Origin: Apus apus
Taxonomy: Eukaryota > Chordata > Aves > Apodiformes > Apodidae
Direction of reading: 5' to 3'
DNA: 64,000 nt
Assembly (NCBI RefSeq): GCF_020740795.1
Contig: NC_067290.1
Location: forward strand, 21,709,001 to 21,773,000
The notes beneath the pieces were generated by a model, which was not told where the DNA came from, searched no databases, and was given only the letters and a program-made list of their open reading frames with translations. Every line of letters begins with the position of its first letter. Position 1 is the stretch's first letter. This document shows, piece after piece, positions 9,966 through 23,546 of the stretch. The translations under genes and the position numbers were made by a program.

Positions 9966-12900
9966 CTGACATGGTGCACTCAGAATCTGACATGAGCCCT
10001 GAATTTAATCTGGACATCATTGCCTGTGGATCTGACAGTTAAAACATTAAAGAAAGTGTAAAAGCAAAGGAATTCCGAATTTTCATATCTCCTCTTTATA
10101 ATTCACCTACTCTGTGTAAAAGTGGTGCCATTCCATGGCACTCAGGACCAATATGCCAGATTCTTCAGCCTGCCAGTACTGAAGCAGTTAATAGGCAAAT
10201 CAGATAAATGGGGCTCAACAAGTTGTCAGCTACAGCTCTTACAAATCATCATGCTGTCAGTTTTGACTGATGAGTCTGCAAACACAGGAAAAACCAAGGG
10301 TTTGGCATGGAAATGTAGCTTCTATCCTTTTTACACAGACTAATTAACCAAATTTGTTTGGTATCAAGTTTACTGCAAGTAACTTGAGTATATTGAATAT
10401 GTATTTCGTTAAAAGGAAGAGTGATACATAATTGGTTTAGTTCTTTGAACAAAAGACACATAAAATGTTGATTTAGATCTACCTAAACAAATAAAACTCT
10501 GTTTTCTCAGATAAATTAAAATAAAAGACAATTTTACGTTGTAAGAAGTATTTTGTGCTACCCATTTCGATGTTAGGAGATTTAAAACGGATTTTTTTTT
10601 AATTTGTCCTGAAATTATAAAATTGAATTTAGGCCAATTTTAAAAACAGCATAAATTTTAATTAACTAGCTTTTACTTTAGGGAATACTTAGCAAGAACA
10701 TTCTTCTTTTCCACTCTGCTTCCACCACAAAGTCTATATCGAACTCAACACTGCTAATTTCCAGATATTTTACACTTCTTTTTTTTTTTTTAGTAAGCAA
10801 GCCATACTTGTGCAAAAATATTCCACTGCATTCCTTCAGAAGTAAACAGGCATCATCAAGAATGACTTCTTGTTTATGTTTACCTCTCCTGTACTGGAGT
10901 CAGATTCCACTATTTAACGTTCCAAATGGCTCTGAAAACATTACAGTAAGTCAGAGAATCCATGCAAACCCAAGTGGAATTAATTAGAGACAGGACTGTG
11001 CCATGGTTACTGGGCTGACTGTCCCTCTTCTCAGCTGCATTCCCACTGAAGTCTCTCCTCTTGGACATTAGTTGCAGTGACCAACTTAGCAACAGACCAG
11101 GTCCTAAAATTCACTGTTAGTGTTATTTCAACAGCTCACAAACATATTTTACACCTTATTTACTCAGTATTTGCAAAGGACCTCAAGTGCAGCAGAGCAG
11201 GAGGAGTTACACACTGCACTCAGTGCTGTTGCTTCTTCACACTGATCCACAATGGTGAGCCATTCCTGATTCCAGTTCAGTCCTCAACAGGATCTGCAGC
11301 ATTTCAGTAAGGTTTAAATCGTCCCCTCTTCCTATTGCAACTAGATGGATTAAGAAATTAATTTTTAAAGCAAAATTTTCAAGCTTCCCTTTGGCAGCAG
11401 ACAGACTCCATTCAACACATCACTGCATCTGGCCTGCTGACTTTGTGTTATTGCTACTGCAGCTCTGAGAGACTCCCAGTAACAGTCTCATACTCTCATA
11501 AAGATCCAAATCCTACTCAAAAAGTGCAATCACTTAACAGGAAAGGAGCTCCTCAGGCAGTGCTAAGACCATTTATATTCAGAAATATGCAAACAAATGG
11601 AATTTTTCTTTGAAAATGTTGAATGAAATTTCTCTTTTCAAGAGTGCTTGACACAACATGGTGCTTTATCAGTAATTCAAAACGATCAATTTGGTGAGAT
11701 GGGTTCTCATAGTCTGTATTCAAATGTAGAAGATGCAAAAGAGCACAATTAACTAACTGAGGATTCAGTGAAGTTTGATTTCCAGTTCACATCCCAGCTT
11801 GTTATCATCCTTCTCACTGTATCGTTTGTGTCCCAGTAGTAGGGTGTTAGACTTCAAGTGTTGTGTTCACCATTTTAATAAGCCTTTAAGACTTTCCTTT
11901 TGAAAATGAGCAGTTACTGAAGCTGGAGATAAAGGCAGGTTTAAGGGAACAGCTTGCTGTACAGTACAGTGCCTCTTTTCCTTATACCTGACTCTTTCTA
12001 CTTCTGAGTGACAGGAGACCGAGCTGCCTGGGTCATCAGGGCCTCGCAGCTCAACAGGCAGGGCTATCCTGCCTGCTGCAAGAGAGAGATCTTCACAACA
12101 GATGCCAAAGTAGCCCCATGCGCTGTGAAATCCACTGCAAAGGCCCTCAGCAGGCCTTTGGTCGCTCTCAGAAAGGCTTGGTGTGCCATCTAGTGACAGG
12201 CATGTCACCCATGCTCTACCTGCTCCTTGTCCCGCCCCTACACCCAGCAAATGCACAGAACGCGCACACGAAGCAGGCACAAGAAAACTGAAACGGCTAC
12301 AGACACACCCCTACAAGCCCTGCATCTATTCTTGTCCGTTTTCACTTGTTCCTGCTATCGTCCTTCTCACACTCGCCACTCTCCCATCCAGGCAGCGCCC
12401 TGCAAGCCCTGCTAGACACCTTTGTTGCTGGAGCATTGTCACTGGCTCAGCGAGTTACCGATCCCCGGCCGCAGGAGAGGACAAAAGAAGCAGGGTAGCC
12501 ACAAAGGGAGAGGTAGCTGGTTCCATCTGAGCTTTCCCAAGGCACAAGCACGGCTCAGTGCTAGGAAAGCACCCAGCTCCTGCAAACCCAGGGCAAGGAG
12601 GGTGACACCACAGCAGGTGAAAAAACAATAGCTTGTTTTGCTCCAGTGCAGCACTAATTACACCCTGCAAACTTCTCCTTTGCATCCCCAGCTGCCCGTG
12701 CAAAGCCCTCAAATCAGCACGCGGCTGCTCATCGGGGACGGGGATCAATTAAACCCTGGCTATCCTACTTTCATTTCTAGTCCCTTTAGGCTGAAGACTT
12801 TTCAAGTTCTAAAATGAAAGTGGTAACACTTAAAAATAATTCACTTCCTGAATAGGAAGGTGACTGTAACTGATGTTCTGCGTTATTTCCACAGTTGCCC

Positions 12901-13029
12901 GTTTCTCTCTTCATAACTGAATCGACTCTGCGTGGTTTGAGACCCAGAGCATAAAGCCCTTCACAGGGAAGGAAGGGCACACGTAGGAAATCAGAGGTTC
13001 ACTGCTGGTCGCATTCATGTGCTGCTACG
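9966..13029. other. Intergenic DNA between TRH and RBSN
   Basis: AT-rich to about 11900, with homopolymer runs near 10590 and 10781, then rising in GC toward the RBSN CpG island. The 137-codon open frame on the minus strand at 11867-12280 is the longest here. It matches no family I know and looks fortuitous. No RNA gene was recognised. Confidence 0.6.
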
Positions 13030-14060
13030 GTTAAATCAGTTTGGTTTTAAGACTCGGCGGGCTCCGAGGGCGCTCCGGGGCTGTCGCCGCCAGCAGCGCT
13101 GCTCCTCTTGGCGCGGCTCAGCGGCCGCGCAGCCAAGCGCGGATCTCCCGCCGCCTGCGGCAGAGCCCGGCGGTACCGGCGGTACCGGCTGTCCCGGAGC
13201 CGCCCCGCTCCCCAGAGGGCTCCGTGCCCCATCCCCACCGCCCGCACACACCTCAGGGCCCGGCGCGGCCGCCAAGCCCGCCCCCGGGCGGGGCCGCCCC
13301 CTCCATCGCTCTGCGCTCGGCAGCCGCTCCCGGATGGAGCCGCCCGGGCCCGCCCTTCCCGTCCATCCGTCCCTCGGCGCTCGCCCCGCCCTCCGCCGGG
13401 CTCCGCTCCCGGGGCCGCCGCGTCCCCGCCGCTGAGGTGAGGCCGGGCGCGTGCCCGCCTGCCCCCCTGCGCGCGCCCCTCCGCGGGGCAGGGGCCTGGC
13501 GCGCGCTGCCTCCCCGCGCCTGCGCGGACCCACCGCCCCCCCCCCCCCCCCCCCGGGCCGAGCGGCACCGACCGCCGGGGCCGGGGCCGGGGCCGGGGCC
13601 GGGGCCGGGACCGACCGGCCCGCCGCGCCCTCCCCCCTCCGCAGGCCTCGCTTCCCCGGGGCCCGGGGCCTCGGTGCGGGCGCGGGGAGGAGCCGCCCCG
13701 ACGCCCGGCCCGCCTTTCTTCCAGGCCCGCGGAGGACGATGCCGCTGCCGCCCCCGCGCCGCCCGCGCGCCGCCCCCGCGGGGCCGCCGAGCCCGCGCTG
13801 CTGAGGCCGCCATGGCCGCCAGCGGCCCGCCGCCCTTCGGGGACCCGGGCGAGATGCGGGAGGGCTTCCTGTGCCCGCTCTGCCTGAAGGACCTCCAGGC
13901 GTTCCAGCAGCTGCAGGCGCACTACGAGGAGGAGCACTCGGGCGAGGAGCGGGACGTGCGGGGACAGCTCAGAAGTAAGAGCCGTGAGAGATGCTCTCCT
14001 GCCTCCGGTGCCGCGCGGAGCAGCTCCCTGCGCTCCCCGAATGTCGGGGAGCACTGAAAT
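13030..14060. promoter_or_regulatory. RBSN: RBSN CpG-island promoter
   Basis: The sequence changes sharply to very GC-rich, CpG-dense DNA with no TATA box and many GGGCGG/CCGCCC boxes, a typical housekeeping promoter. A candidate non-coding first exon ends at 13436 (GCTGAG followed by GTGAGG). It may splice to an acceptor CTTTCTTCCAG ending at 13724, just before the start-codon exon. The interval includes a C19 run (13536-13554) and five GGGGCC units (13577-13606). Long open frames on both strands here are compositional artefacts. Confidence 0.75.
13536..13606 (+). repeat. C19 tract and (GGGGCC)5 repeat
   Basis: Nineteen consecutive C residues at 13536-13554, then, 22 bases later, five perfect GGGGCC hexamers at 13577-13606 followed by GGGA. 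The + strand can form a G-quadruplex over the hexamers. They lie in the presumed first intron or promoter of RBSN. Run lengths at such sites are unreliable in assemblies. Confidence 0.9.
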
Positions 14061-17000
14061 ACCCGTGGAAGCGACTCTCAAGTCAGCTGTGGGGTTGCAC
14101 TTCCCTACAAGCTACCTTAGGATAGGGCATAATTTTTGCATTGTGCTCCATGCTTAAAAATATTCTTGTTGAAAGTAGGTACTTAAAAGGCATCACTCTT
14201 CAAATGTCAGATTGATTATTGGTCTCCTGGGTTCTTTCTTCGTTGTTTTTTTTCTAAAAATTCTTTATTTATACTGTAACCCAGATGAATTCCCAAGCAT
14301 TACTTGAAGACTTCACAGAATATGGGGAATCTCTTGTACTTGCCAGGAACAAGTTCATTAATCCCTTGTTTTGACAGCAGATAAAACTGTGGTTGCAGCT
14401 ACTGTAAAGTTAAAGAAGGTTGTTGGTAGGAAAAGACTGAAAAGCATGTGGGTGGTGGAGCTGGTGGTAGGTGCTGGGAGTGTCCCAGGGTTGTGATGTG
14501 GGTCACCAACTTCTACCCGTGTTTGCAAAACTCCTTTGAATTCCATTTAACTAAAATAGTTCCCTTTTTTACTCCCTTTCTGCACACAGTGTCATTTTAA
14601 ATTAAGAGAAGAATGTGCAGAAGCTGGTGATAATTCTGTGTGTTCCCTGCAAAAAAAATTTCTGGCTGTTATTATGCTAGAGATAGTGGTCAGACAGTCT
14701 TTAATTTTTACTATTTTTTGGGTCCCACTCTTCCCCTTTTTCTTTTTTTGTTTGTCCTGTTTTTGTTTTGAGGTTGACTGAATGTGGTTGTAAAGAAAAT
14801 CTTCGAGAATTAAGAGCATTAAGGTATTATCTCTATGATGTCCCAGAATGCTGTGAAACTGGTCCCATAGTTTAAGACAGCTTTCTGTTTTACAGTGTAG
14901 TCCCTGAATGACTTGTCTAAAACTACTGCTTTGTCCTAAGGACTTTGGTGATATTTTATGACAGAAAACAAAGAGGATTTCTTATAATCTGTGATTCTCT
15001 GCCCCACATTCTGGTTCTAAACAGAACACACAGGGGGTAAACCAGTCATCAAGGAAAAAGACTTCTGCTAAAAGATGAGGAACATTCCATACTGGTTTCA
15101 TGTGAGAAATGTCCAGTGACTGCTTGCCACATTTGATAACTTGAGTTTATCTTTTTCAGATCTAGTCCAGAAGGCCAAAAGAGCAAAGAAGAAATTGCTG
15201 AAACAAGAAGATGACAGAACTGATTCTGGGTCTCAGGAGCGATACGAGTCATTCAGCTATGGTGGAGTAGATCCCTACATGTGGGAGCCTCAGGAAGTAG
15301 GTAGGAGAGCTGGAACTGATAGGCAGTGGGGACTTTTCTATTCATCTGAGTTGGGAGAGTGCTGCAGTGTTTCTGGATTTGCATGGAATCGTGTCTGTTG
15401 TGATTGATTTGCTGTGGACTGTGGCTGTGGTTTGCATATTGGTTTTATGCAGCCTCCTACATTGTGTGGGGAGATGGGCAAAATGCAGAGAATGGAGGGG
15501 GGAAAAGAGATCAGTACCCCAACTGGCCTTGAGAGCAGGATAGCTGTTTGTCTGGTCACTGTGCCTCAGCTGTTGAGGCCTGCTGGATGTGTGTTTTCCT
15601 CTGTGCATCTAGCTTTGCTGAGGTGTTCTGCAACCATCTGGTGGCTTTTTACAAAACGGATAACCCAGTAATTAGTAATTAAGCTATAGCTATGTAAAAT
15701 CTCTCTTTTGGGCTACAGTTAAAGTAGTTGGTAGTTTACAAGTCTGACAAAAAACCTGTCCATTGATTTAAATTCTGTCAGCTTTTTCGTTGGATTTGAG
15801 GTGTAAAAAAACACACAAACAAAACAAGCAAAATACCAACAAAAATAACCCCAAACCTGCACAGAATTTCAAAGACATGTTGACTGAGGCTGTAATTACA
15901 AATACTGCTACTGGAAATTGCCTCGTGCTGATACTGAAATATGGTTATTTTCAGGGGGAGGAAGCAGCGCTATCTTTGGTGGCTCCTGGAAAAGTTTCCC
16001 CTGTGCTGCTGACAGACTAGGACTTACTCCTTTGGGTGTGCAGAGTCTGAATTCTGTAGATTATTATAGTTTTGACTTTGTAACAGTTTCTGCAGAAATC
16101 GTAGTATAAATGTTAGCTAAGAATAAATTTAGGCAGTGAACTATCAGAAGGTTTCTGAACATCAGAGAAGTGATGAACCTTGTGAATTTTAGGATGGGAT
16201 TTGTTAGGTCTGTGGAAGGGACTGTGTGATGTCTCTGAAGCAGTGCTTGAATTCAGTTACCCAGAGGGGCCCTTTCATTCCTGTGAGTTCAGCTTTGGAG
16301 GTCTTTTTGTTATTTCATGAGCTTTAAATAGTGAGATTCTTATGTAGGTGTATTGGAAAGCAGCATCTGATGTTGTGGTTTCAGTCAGTAGGGGTTTGTT
16401 TGGTTGTTGTTGTTGTTTTTTTCTGTAACTTTGATTTTTAATACCTGGCTCATCTTGCTTGAAAAAGGATCAAAACTTAAACTAAGATTGTAGAGCATCA
16501 GTTGTGCCTTTCTCAAATACATGCTATATTGTCATTTTGTGTACTTGGTGATCAGTTTTCTGTAAACCTGAACTGCCTTCAAAGATTTGGTTCAGACCCC
16601 TAAAGGTGGGAGGATGATTACCAGTCTGAATGAGGAGCTGCTTTTGCCTCAACCTCTAGTAATCCCTGGACTTGCTTGTTTCCTTTGTTCAACATGTAGC
16701 CAGGAAACTAAAAGGAGTTGGTTTTGAGAATGCTACTAGTTGATAATAGCTTTGCCAAATGTAACTGAGGGATGAAGAGGGGGAGAAAAAAACAAGTTGC
16801 AGATGTTCTCTTTAACATAGTGCTTGTTTTCTGTAGTAGAAATAAAACTCTGTTGTTAGCCTGGAGATAAAGCTTTAGCCTGCATGTTTTATGTAGAGCA
16901 GCACTGAAAATGTAGGTTTCTCCTGTGTCTTTAAAATTAAATTTGAATATAAGAGATAAATAGTGAAAAGAAGTGACAACTGTCTTTCAAGAGGCCTTTA

Positions 17001-20000
17001 ACTGCATGTAAATCCATACAGAACACCTGGGTGACCATGAAAACTTTCTGCTGTCTCTCCAGGTGCTATGAGAAGCCATCTTTCTGATTTCAAGAAGCAC
17101 CGAGCAGCCAGGATTGATCACTATGTAGTTGAAGTTAATAAGTTAATTATCAGGTTAGAAAAGGTAAATTTGTTTTTTAATATTCCAGCCTTCTGAATGT
17201 TTTCTAGATTAAAAAAAAATCATATTTTAGTATGAGTGTGCCCACTTATCTAGCAGTGCACTTTCTAAAGGATACCAAACTATGACTGACTTTGCACACT
17301 ACTGTTTTCCTTTTTTACCCTGGAGCACTATGCTTGGTCTGACCCTGTATTGCAGGTGTAATTTCTGTTTCTGTGCACTGTTTCCAAGCTGAAGATGCTA
17401 CTTCCATGTGCTGCAAGAACCATCTTTTCCTGTCTATTTTCTCCATCTTTTACTTTACTAAATTTCTCCCTAATGTTCTTGTCATAATTCTTCCAGCTTT
17501 GTGTTCTTCAAAATCTACCAATGTTACACTTACGTTTTGGCTCAGATGTAGCAATGTTGAATGCTGTAAGATTTATGTCCAGAATGCTTTGAGTTGTACA
17601 GGTTTTGGATTCATTGTTTACCACTACTTGTATGAATATGGCATTAGAAATAAATAGAAAAGTTGCAGGAATCTAGTGTAAAGACTCCTACTTCTTAAAA
17701 TGCCAGGTTTCCTTTTCTTGTTGGGCTGGGTTGTGCTTTTTTTCTTGTAAAAGTACAGTCTTCTTGAATGTGCTGTTTATCTCCTCCTAGCTTACATCAT
17801 TTGACAGAGCAAACACTGAGTCAGCTAAAATAAGAGGTGGGTATGAGCTTGCCTCAGCCTATTTGCTCCTATAGTTTAACCAGCTGAGCAATTAATGGGA
17901 TGAGGACCTTACGCTGTGTGTTCTCTCCCCTCTCTCCCACTCACAGCTATAGAGAAGTCTGTTGTGCCTTGGGTCAGTGATCAGGATGTTCCCTTCTGCC
18001 CAGACTGTGGCAGTAAGTTCAGTATTCGAAACCGACGCCACCACTGCCGCCTTTGTGGGTCCATTATGTGCAAGAAGTGCACAGAACTTGTCAGTCTTCC
18101 TTTGGCAAGTAAGTAGGAAGTGTGGTGTTAATTTCCCTTTACTTAACTCAGTGCTAACTGCATCCTGGCTTTCTGCCCTTAGAAAAAAAGCTGCTGGTTA
18201 TATTCTGCCTGTGTGGAAAACTTGGTCTTTAATATGAGTTTTGATTTCATGCAGGCACTTGTCTGTGATTCAGAGTAAGAAGAATGATTTCTCCATCCTT
18301 TCTCTCCATTCCTTCTTTAGAGTTGAAAAAATTATTAGAAGTAGTAGTAGTATTTACTACTAGTAAATATAATTAATATTTAGTGTCTTATTTTACTGAG
18401 TTCCCGTCAGGAATTATAACTGCTGAGGTTCTTGACATTTAAAACTATTGTGGATACTTCCAGTCTTGCCCACAGTTGTCGAAATGATGACATTAAGGAA
18501 ATTAATCCACAAACCTTTAAGAAACCCTTTGAACTTTAATTTCCTCATCTAGTGCATTGCAGAGGTGACTGTATTTTCTTTGGAAATAAATACTAACCAT
18601 GCTTTTTGGAGCTTTCAAGCATAAAACATGGACAGCATTAACTTACCTGTTCTTCCACACACTATTCTATAACTGTGCAAGCACCAACATGAGAATGCTT
18701 CTAGGCATAACCAACGTGGGTGGTTCTTAGCAGTCTGCTCTCTGGCTGCTTTTAGAATGGAGCAGGATTTACAGTGAAAACCCAAATTCTGACTTGTTGT
18801 CTTGGTTGTCATGGGTTCCTTGCATATCTTTCAGCAGGCTTCTTCACTGTGGTTTTCTAGTACTACCTGAATGTAGAGGTTCTGTTCAAGTGCAATCCAT
18901 TTGCGTTGGTAAAATCTGTTGGCTTCTCCGGTCACTGTCAAATGACCTGTGTATAATTTTTAGGCAAACTCACGAGTGCCAGCAAAGAGGCCCTGAGTGC
19001 TCATACCAGCCCGACCTCCTCACCCAGCAGTGTCCATGGCTCCCGCCGTGGCAGCATCAGCAGCGTCAGCAGCGTCAGCTCCGTTCTGGATGAGAAGGAC
19101 GATGAGCGGATCCGTTGCTGCCAGCACTGCAAAGATACCCTGTTGAAAAGAGAACAGCAGATTGATGAGAGAGAGCACACCCCAGAGATTGTGAAACTCT
19201 ATGAGGCAAGTCAGACTCTGCTTTCATCCGCAGGGTGTCTGTCTGCAGTTGTCACTAGTTGGCTTTTGGTTTGTTCTCTCCTGTCCAGGCTCTTACTTGA
19301 TGGCAATAGTTGCTTGTGTTAGAGTAGACTCTAGAGGGTGTTCAGGCCCTGTAGTATCTTAAATGATGGAGCCAGTTGCCACAGGAGAGAGATAGTTTCT
19401 GTTGGTGCTCTTTCTGAAGAGGTTTAAGGCTAGATGTTATCTAAGTTATCCATTAAGTCAGCTTTGGAATTAAAAATTCAGCTTGCAGGAGTAGAGGGAG
19501 TTTTTCTCTATTCCTGACCACACCATCGTGTCTTCTGAAGATAATTGGACAGTCTTGTCACCCTGAACAGTTAAAGAGCTTTTATCAGGGTTAACTCTGA
19601 AAGTGCCCAGCCAGCATGAAAGGTTTATGTCACCATGTTCTTGCACTAGTGTTTTAATGTAAGTTATTTTTTATACATCTTGTTTTAAACAAGAAACTCC
19701 GACTCTGCATGGAGAAGGTTGACCAGAAGGCACCAGAATACATAAGGATGGCAGAATCACTTAAGTAAGCCCATTTGCTGATTTTTGTTTATGCATGTAT
19801 TTGTATTTTTCCTCACCAAAAGGAAAAAGGAGTAAGGAGTTTATATTTGTGGTATAAAAGGAGACAGAAGCTAAAAACTGGTGGTCTGCCCTGCTAAATC
19901 CTAATTTGTTTTATCAATAAATATGAGATCCTAGTGAAGGGCATATAATTGATTGTGTCCCCAGGTGGATGGTTGGTTATGAGCACCTTAAATATTATAC

Positions 20001-23000
20001 CCATGTGGGGTTCTGCCTTCTGGCAAGTGTTAGTGGAGATGACTGTTTTACTTTATTGGTATAGTTAATTCTTCCATCAGTGTTTTTTTCCACATCCAAT
20101 CACCTGGAAAAAAACACAAAATAGATGTGTTTGCTCGTTGTGTATATTTTAGGTATTATCAGTAGAGTGGCATTCTTGTGTTTAAAAAAAGTTTCTTCTA
20201 GAATAGTAAATAAAAAGACAACAAAAAATAAAATTATGTTCACAAGATGATTGTCATTTTCCACTTCTGTCCCAAAGAAAGGGTGTTTAAACAACGAGCT
20301 TGAAATTAAATCGTTCAACCCTTTTAATGTTAGCTGTTCTTACCACTGTTTAATCTTAGTAATTTTGGGATAACTTCTAGTGTTGTGTATATTGTTAGCT
20401 GGATGCATGACTTACAGTAAAGTTGTATTTGTTTCTTAGTGCTGGGGAGACAACCTACAATCTTGAACATGCTAATGACTTGAGGGTGGAGATTCAAAAA
20501 GTGTACGAATTTATAGATGCTCTAAGGTAAAAAAAAAAAAAGTCTCTTCCCCCACCCCCACGTGTATCTCCCTCTGTTATGGCTTCTCTAGCTTTTCTGA
20601 ATTGCTGGTGTTTGTGTTTGTGTAGCATATACCTGCTTATTTGTATGGATAATCAATTTGTCTGCTCAGTTGTGAAGAGAATGTGAAAGATGGATGCTGT
20701 TCCAGTGCACCATCCGTTTCTGCTTCCTTTTCCAGCCTTAAAAGTCATGCATTCCTCTGCAGTGGAAATAGCTGAGCACAGAGGAAACTAATAGTGGAAC
20801 AGTTTAAAAAAATGGGAGTGGAAAGTGTTATAATTTGTAATACCCAAAGTAGTTTACTTAAAAGCACATCAGAATATTTTACTGCAATATTATCTCTCTC
20901 CCCTTTTGTTGCATTTTTGCTGGCCCTTGTTTATGAACTGATGAGGCTGTATGTTTGCTTTGATTCAGTAAGAAGATTTTGAGTCTAGGCTTGCATGAAG
21001 ATCCCCAACCTCACCCTAAAACTCTACAACTTCAGAGAATGATAAGATATTCAGCTACACTTTTTGTTCAGGTAAATGGAGCACACGATATGAACGGATG
21101 TACATTTTATATAGTGCTGTCTGTAGTGTTCTCTTCTTGGGCAGGCATCCCTGTGGTTTGAAACTTCTGACAGGAGGTTTAATTCAAAGCATTTCTGTAG
21201 TTTCCCCAGTGACTTAGGGTAGCCTTAATGAGATATCTTGATTACAGGTAGTGTAGTCAGAGCAGCATTGAGTTGAGGGATCTAAGAGTGTGTGGATCTT
21301 GGCTTTGTCCCTTGCTGGGCTGTGAACCCAGCCAGCAGTAGTGCCCTTATGGCAGCAAAGACTCGGACTTGCAGCAGTGGCTGCAGTGTCCCTTTGTGGG
21401 GTGCTCTCTTGGTGGTATCTCTCTTTTCAAGTACTTGAAAATGGGCTGAATGCCTGCAAGCAACACTGAACCTTTCTAATTTTTGCCAGGAAAAACTGCT
21501 TGGCCTAATGTCCCTGCCAACCAAAGACCAGTACGAAGAACTGAAGAAGAGAAGACTGCAGATGGTAAGACAGATTAAGATCTGTTATGTCTTGTACCAG
21601 AGCCTCTTTCAAGGGCTTAAGGCCAGCAGCTGTGTGTGTATGAGTAGTTGCCTTTGCTGTTGGATTTGTTTTTAAGTTTTTGTCCAGATCATCCCATACC
21701 CTTTTTCAGGGGTTGATGTGACACTGTCACTGTTTTCTATCCAGAACACGAGCAAGTGCACACAGAGCAGCTGAACACTGGCAGGCAGCAGCTGTGTTGT
21801 TCTCCTGCAGTGTCTGCAGAGCAGACCCTGAACCAAGCACATTAGGTAGTTTATGTGGATTTTGAAACTGCTCTGGAGTTCATTTGCATGAGTGGAATTT
21901 GGAGATTTTTTTCAGTGGTGAAAAAGGACATACTAGAATAAGAACACCTCTTCCAGTAGAGGTGTGTTTTACAGCTAGGAGGGAGGACATCATCAATTAG
22001 AAGCTAAAATAGCTTTATCTTCAGGTAGAGGTTCAGATTTAATGCTGATATTCTGTTTCAGATATCTGCTCTGATACAGTTACAGTCCAAATCATTCTAG
22101 ACCACTCTGAGCACACTTGCATTAGGCACTTTTTTGCTCTGTATAAAGCACCATCACTGCTCCTACTTGCTCTCAGATTTCTAGTGGCAGATGTGGCATT
22201 TTGATCAATTTCATCACAAACAAGCCAAACAGAACTATTTAGGTAATATTTTGAAAATAAGCATTTTCTGCAAAGGAACCAAAAACGCAGCTGATCCCTT
22301 TCAGTGACAGCCAGCAACACCTAAGATCAGCTAACTTCATATACCTATGGATTTTGAGAAAGGAATTTTTCAAGCTCACAGTGTTGTTCTCTTACGTGTT
22401 TTTTTGTTTTAGATGGCTCTTGAAACACAGGGAAAACAAGATGAAAAGCAGAAAGACTTTATCTCCAGATCTGCAGCTGCACTTAATGGTGATACAACAC
22501 ACCTGAGAAAAGGAATAGTCAGGAAGTCTGAAGGCTGGTTACCTACATCTAGCATATCCAGAGAGAGTGAGATAGCAGACCCACTTCTTCAGCAGATTGA
22601 CAATATCACATCCTTCATTAAACAAGCAAAGGCAGCAAACAGGATAGACGAGGTCCGTATGTTGCAGGAGAACCTGAGGCAGCTGCAGGATGAGTATGAC
22701 CAACAACAAACCTTGAAAGCTATCGAGCTTTCTAAAAAACAGGCAGAAGAGGAAGAGATGCAGAGGGAGGAACTTCAGATCCTTCGTGAAAAAGAGTGGG
22801 AAAGAGAACACAAATTGATGTCTCAGCATTCAAGGACACGGTCCTTAGACTTAAGAGAAGTCAAGCACCATCAGCATGAAGTTGCAAAAGAGAATCGGAA
22901 CTTGACAGCACATGTGTTGGATTTGGATATTACTCAGTTCAAAGGGGAGCAAAGTTTTGAAACTCATGCTGTTGAGCAGCTGCCAGCTAAAGAGCACTTG

Positions 23001-23546
23001 ATCTTCACACTCAAACCCCAGAATGTCCCACAGTGTGACAATGACCGAGCTCAGCCAACCTGTCTAAACCCCTTTGAAGATGAAGCTGATACCCCTCCGT
23101 TAGAGGACGATCCTGCTAACCCATTTGCCAAAGACACTTCTCCAGTGGTTCCTTTCTCTAACACAGCTCTGCAAAGTGATAGAAAAGAATACAATCCATT
23201 TGAAGATGAGGAGGATGATGAACAAACTAATGGAGCACCTGGCACCACTTCAAACCCTTTTGAAGAGGATGAAAATCCATTTCAAAAGCCTACAAACAAT
23301 TGGAATTTTGGGAATCCATTTGAAGAGGGATGCTCTACCAATCCCTTTGAGGTGGAGGATGGCAATGAGATCTCTGGAGAGGAGGCTATAGAGGAGGAGC
23401 TGCTTCTCCAACAGATAGATAACATCAAAGCTTATATATTTGATGCCAAGCATAGCGGACGAATGGATGAGGTGGAGGTACTGACAGAGAACCTGAAGGA
23501 ACTGAAGCGCACATTAGCAAAGCAGAAGGAGAAATCCAACTGCTGA
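13812..23546 (+). CDS. RBSN: Rabenosyn-5, FYVE-finger Rab4/Rab5 effector, 11 coding exons
   Basis: Early-endosome scaffold that binds PI3P, Rab5, Rab4, VPS45 and EHD proteins in endosomal fusion and recycling. Coding exons: 13812-13974, 15160-15300, 17063-17163, 17791-17836, 17947-18108, 18964-19205, 19694-19764, 20440-20526, 20969-21071, 21490-21564, 22413-23546. They join in frame to 774 residues (human 784). Visible parts: N-terminal C2H2 finger (C21, C24, H37, H42); FYVE domain about 159-262, with WVSD and RRHHCR motifs and its eight-Cys pattern, interrupted by a Ser-rich insert; helical region 263-400; internal Rab-binding helical hairpin about 455-500 (LLQQIDNI); seven NPF motifs between about 616 and 709 for EHD proteins; and a C-terminal Rab-binding hairpin about 726-771, similar to the internal one. 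The start codon has a GCCGCCATGG context. The intron after exon 6 begins with GC, not GT. Identity is certain; the 5' UTR is inferred. Confidence 0.96.
19206..19693 (+). other. RBSN: RBSN GC-AG intron (intron 6)
   Basis: The exon ends TATGAG and the intron begins GCAAGT. The next exon starts AAACTCCG after a CAAG acceptor. Only this junction preserves the conserved reading frame VKLYE-KLRLCMEK. AG|GCAAGT is the strong consensus of the minor GC-AG donor class, which is spliced by the normal U2 machinery. The nearest GT (AAGTCAG) would shift the frame. Confidence 0.85.

Noticed and set aside
11867-12280. 137-codon minus-strand open frame upstream of RBSN
   Set aside because: No recognisable domain, no splice or promoter context, and amino-acid make-up looks random. 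Kept only as intergenic DNA.
13041-14081. Open frames of over 330 codons on both strands across the RBSN CpG island
   Set aside because: Low-complexity Pro/Arg/Gly translations caused by high GC and few stops. The real start-codon exon of RBSN lies inside in one frame only and matches the known protein N-terminus.
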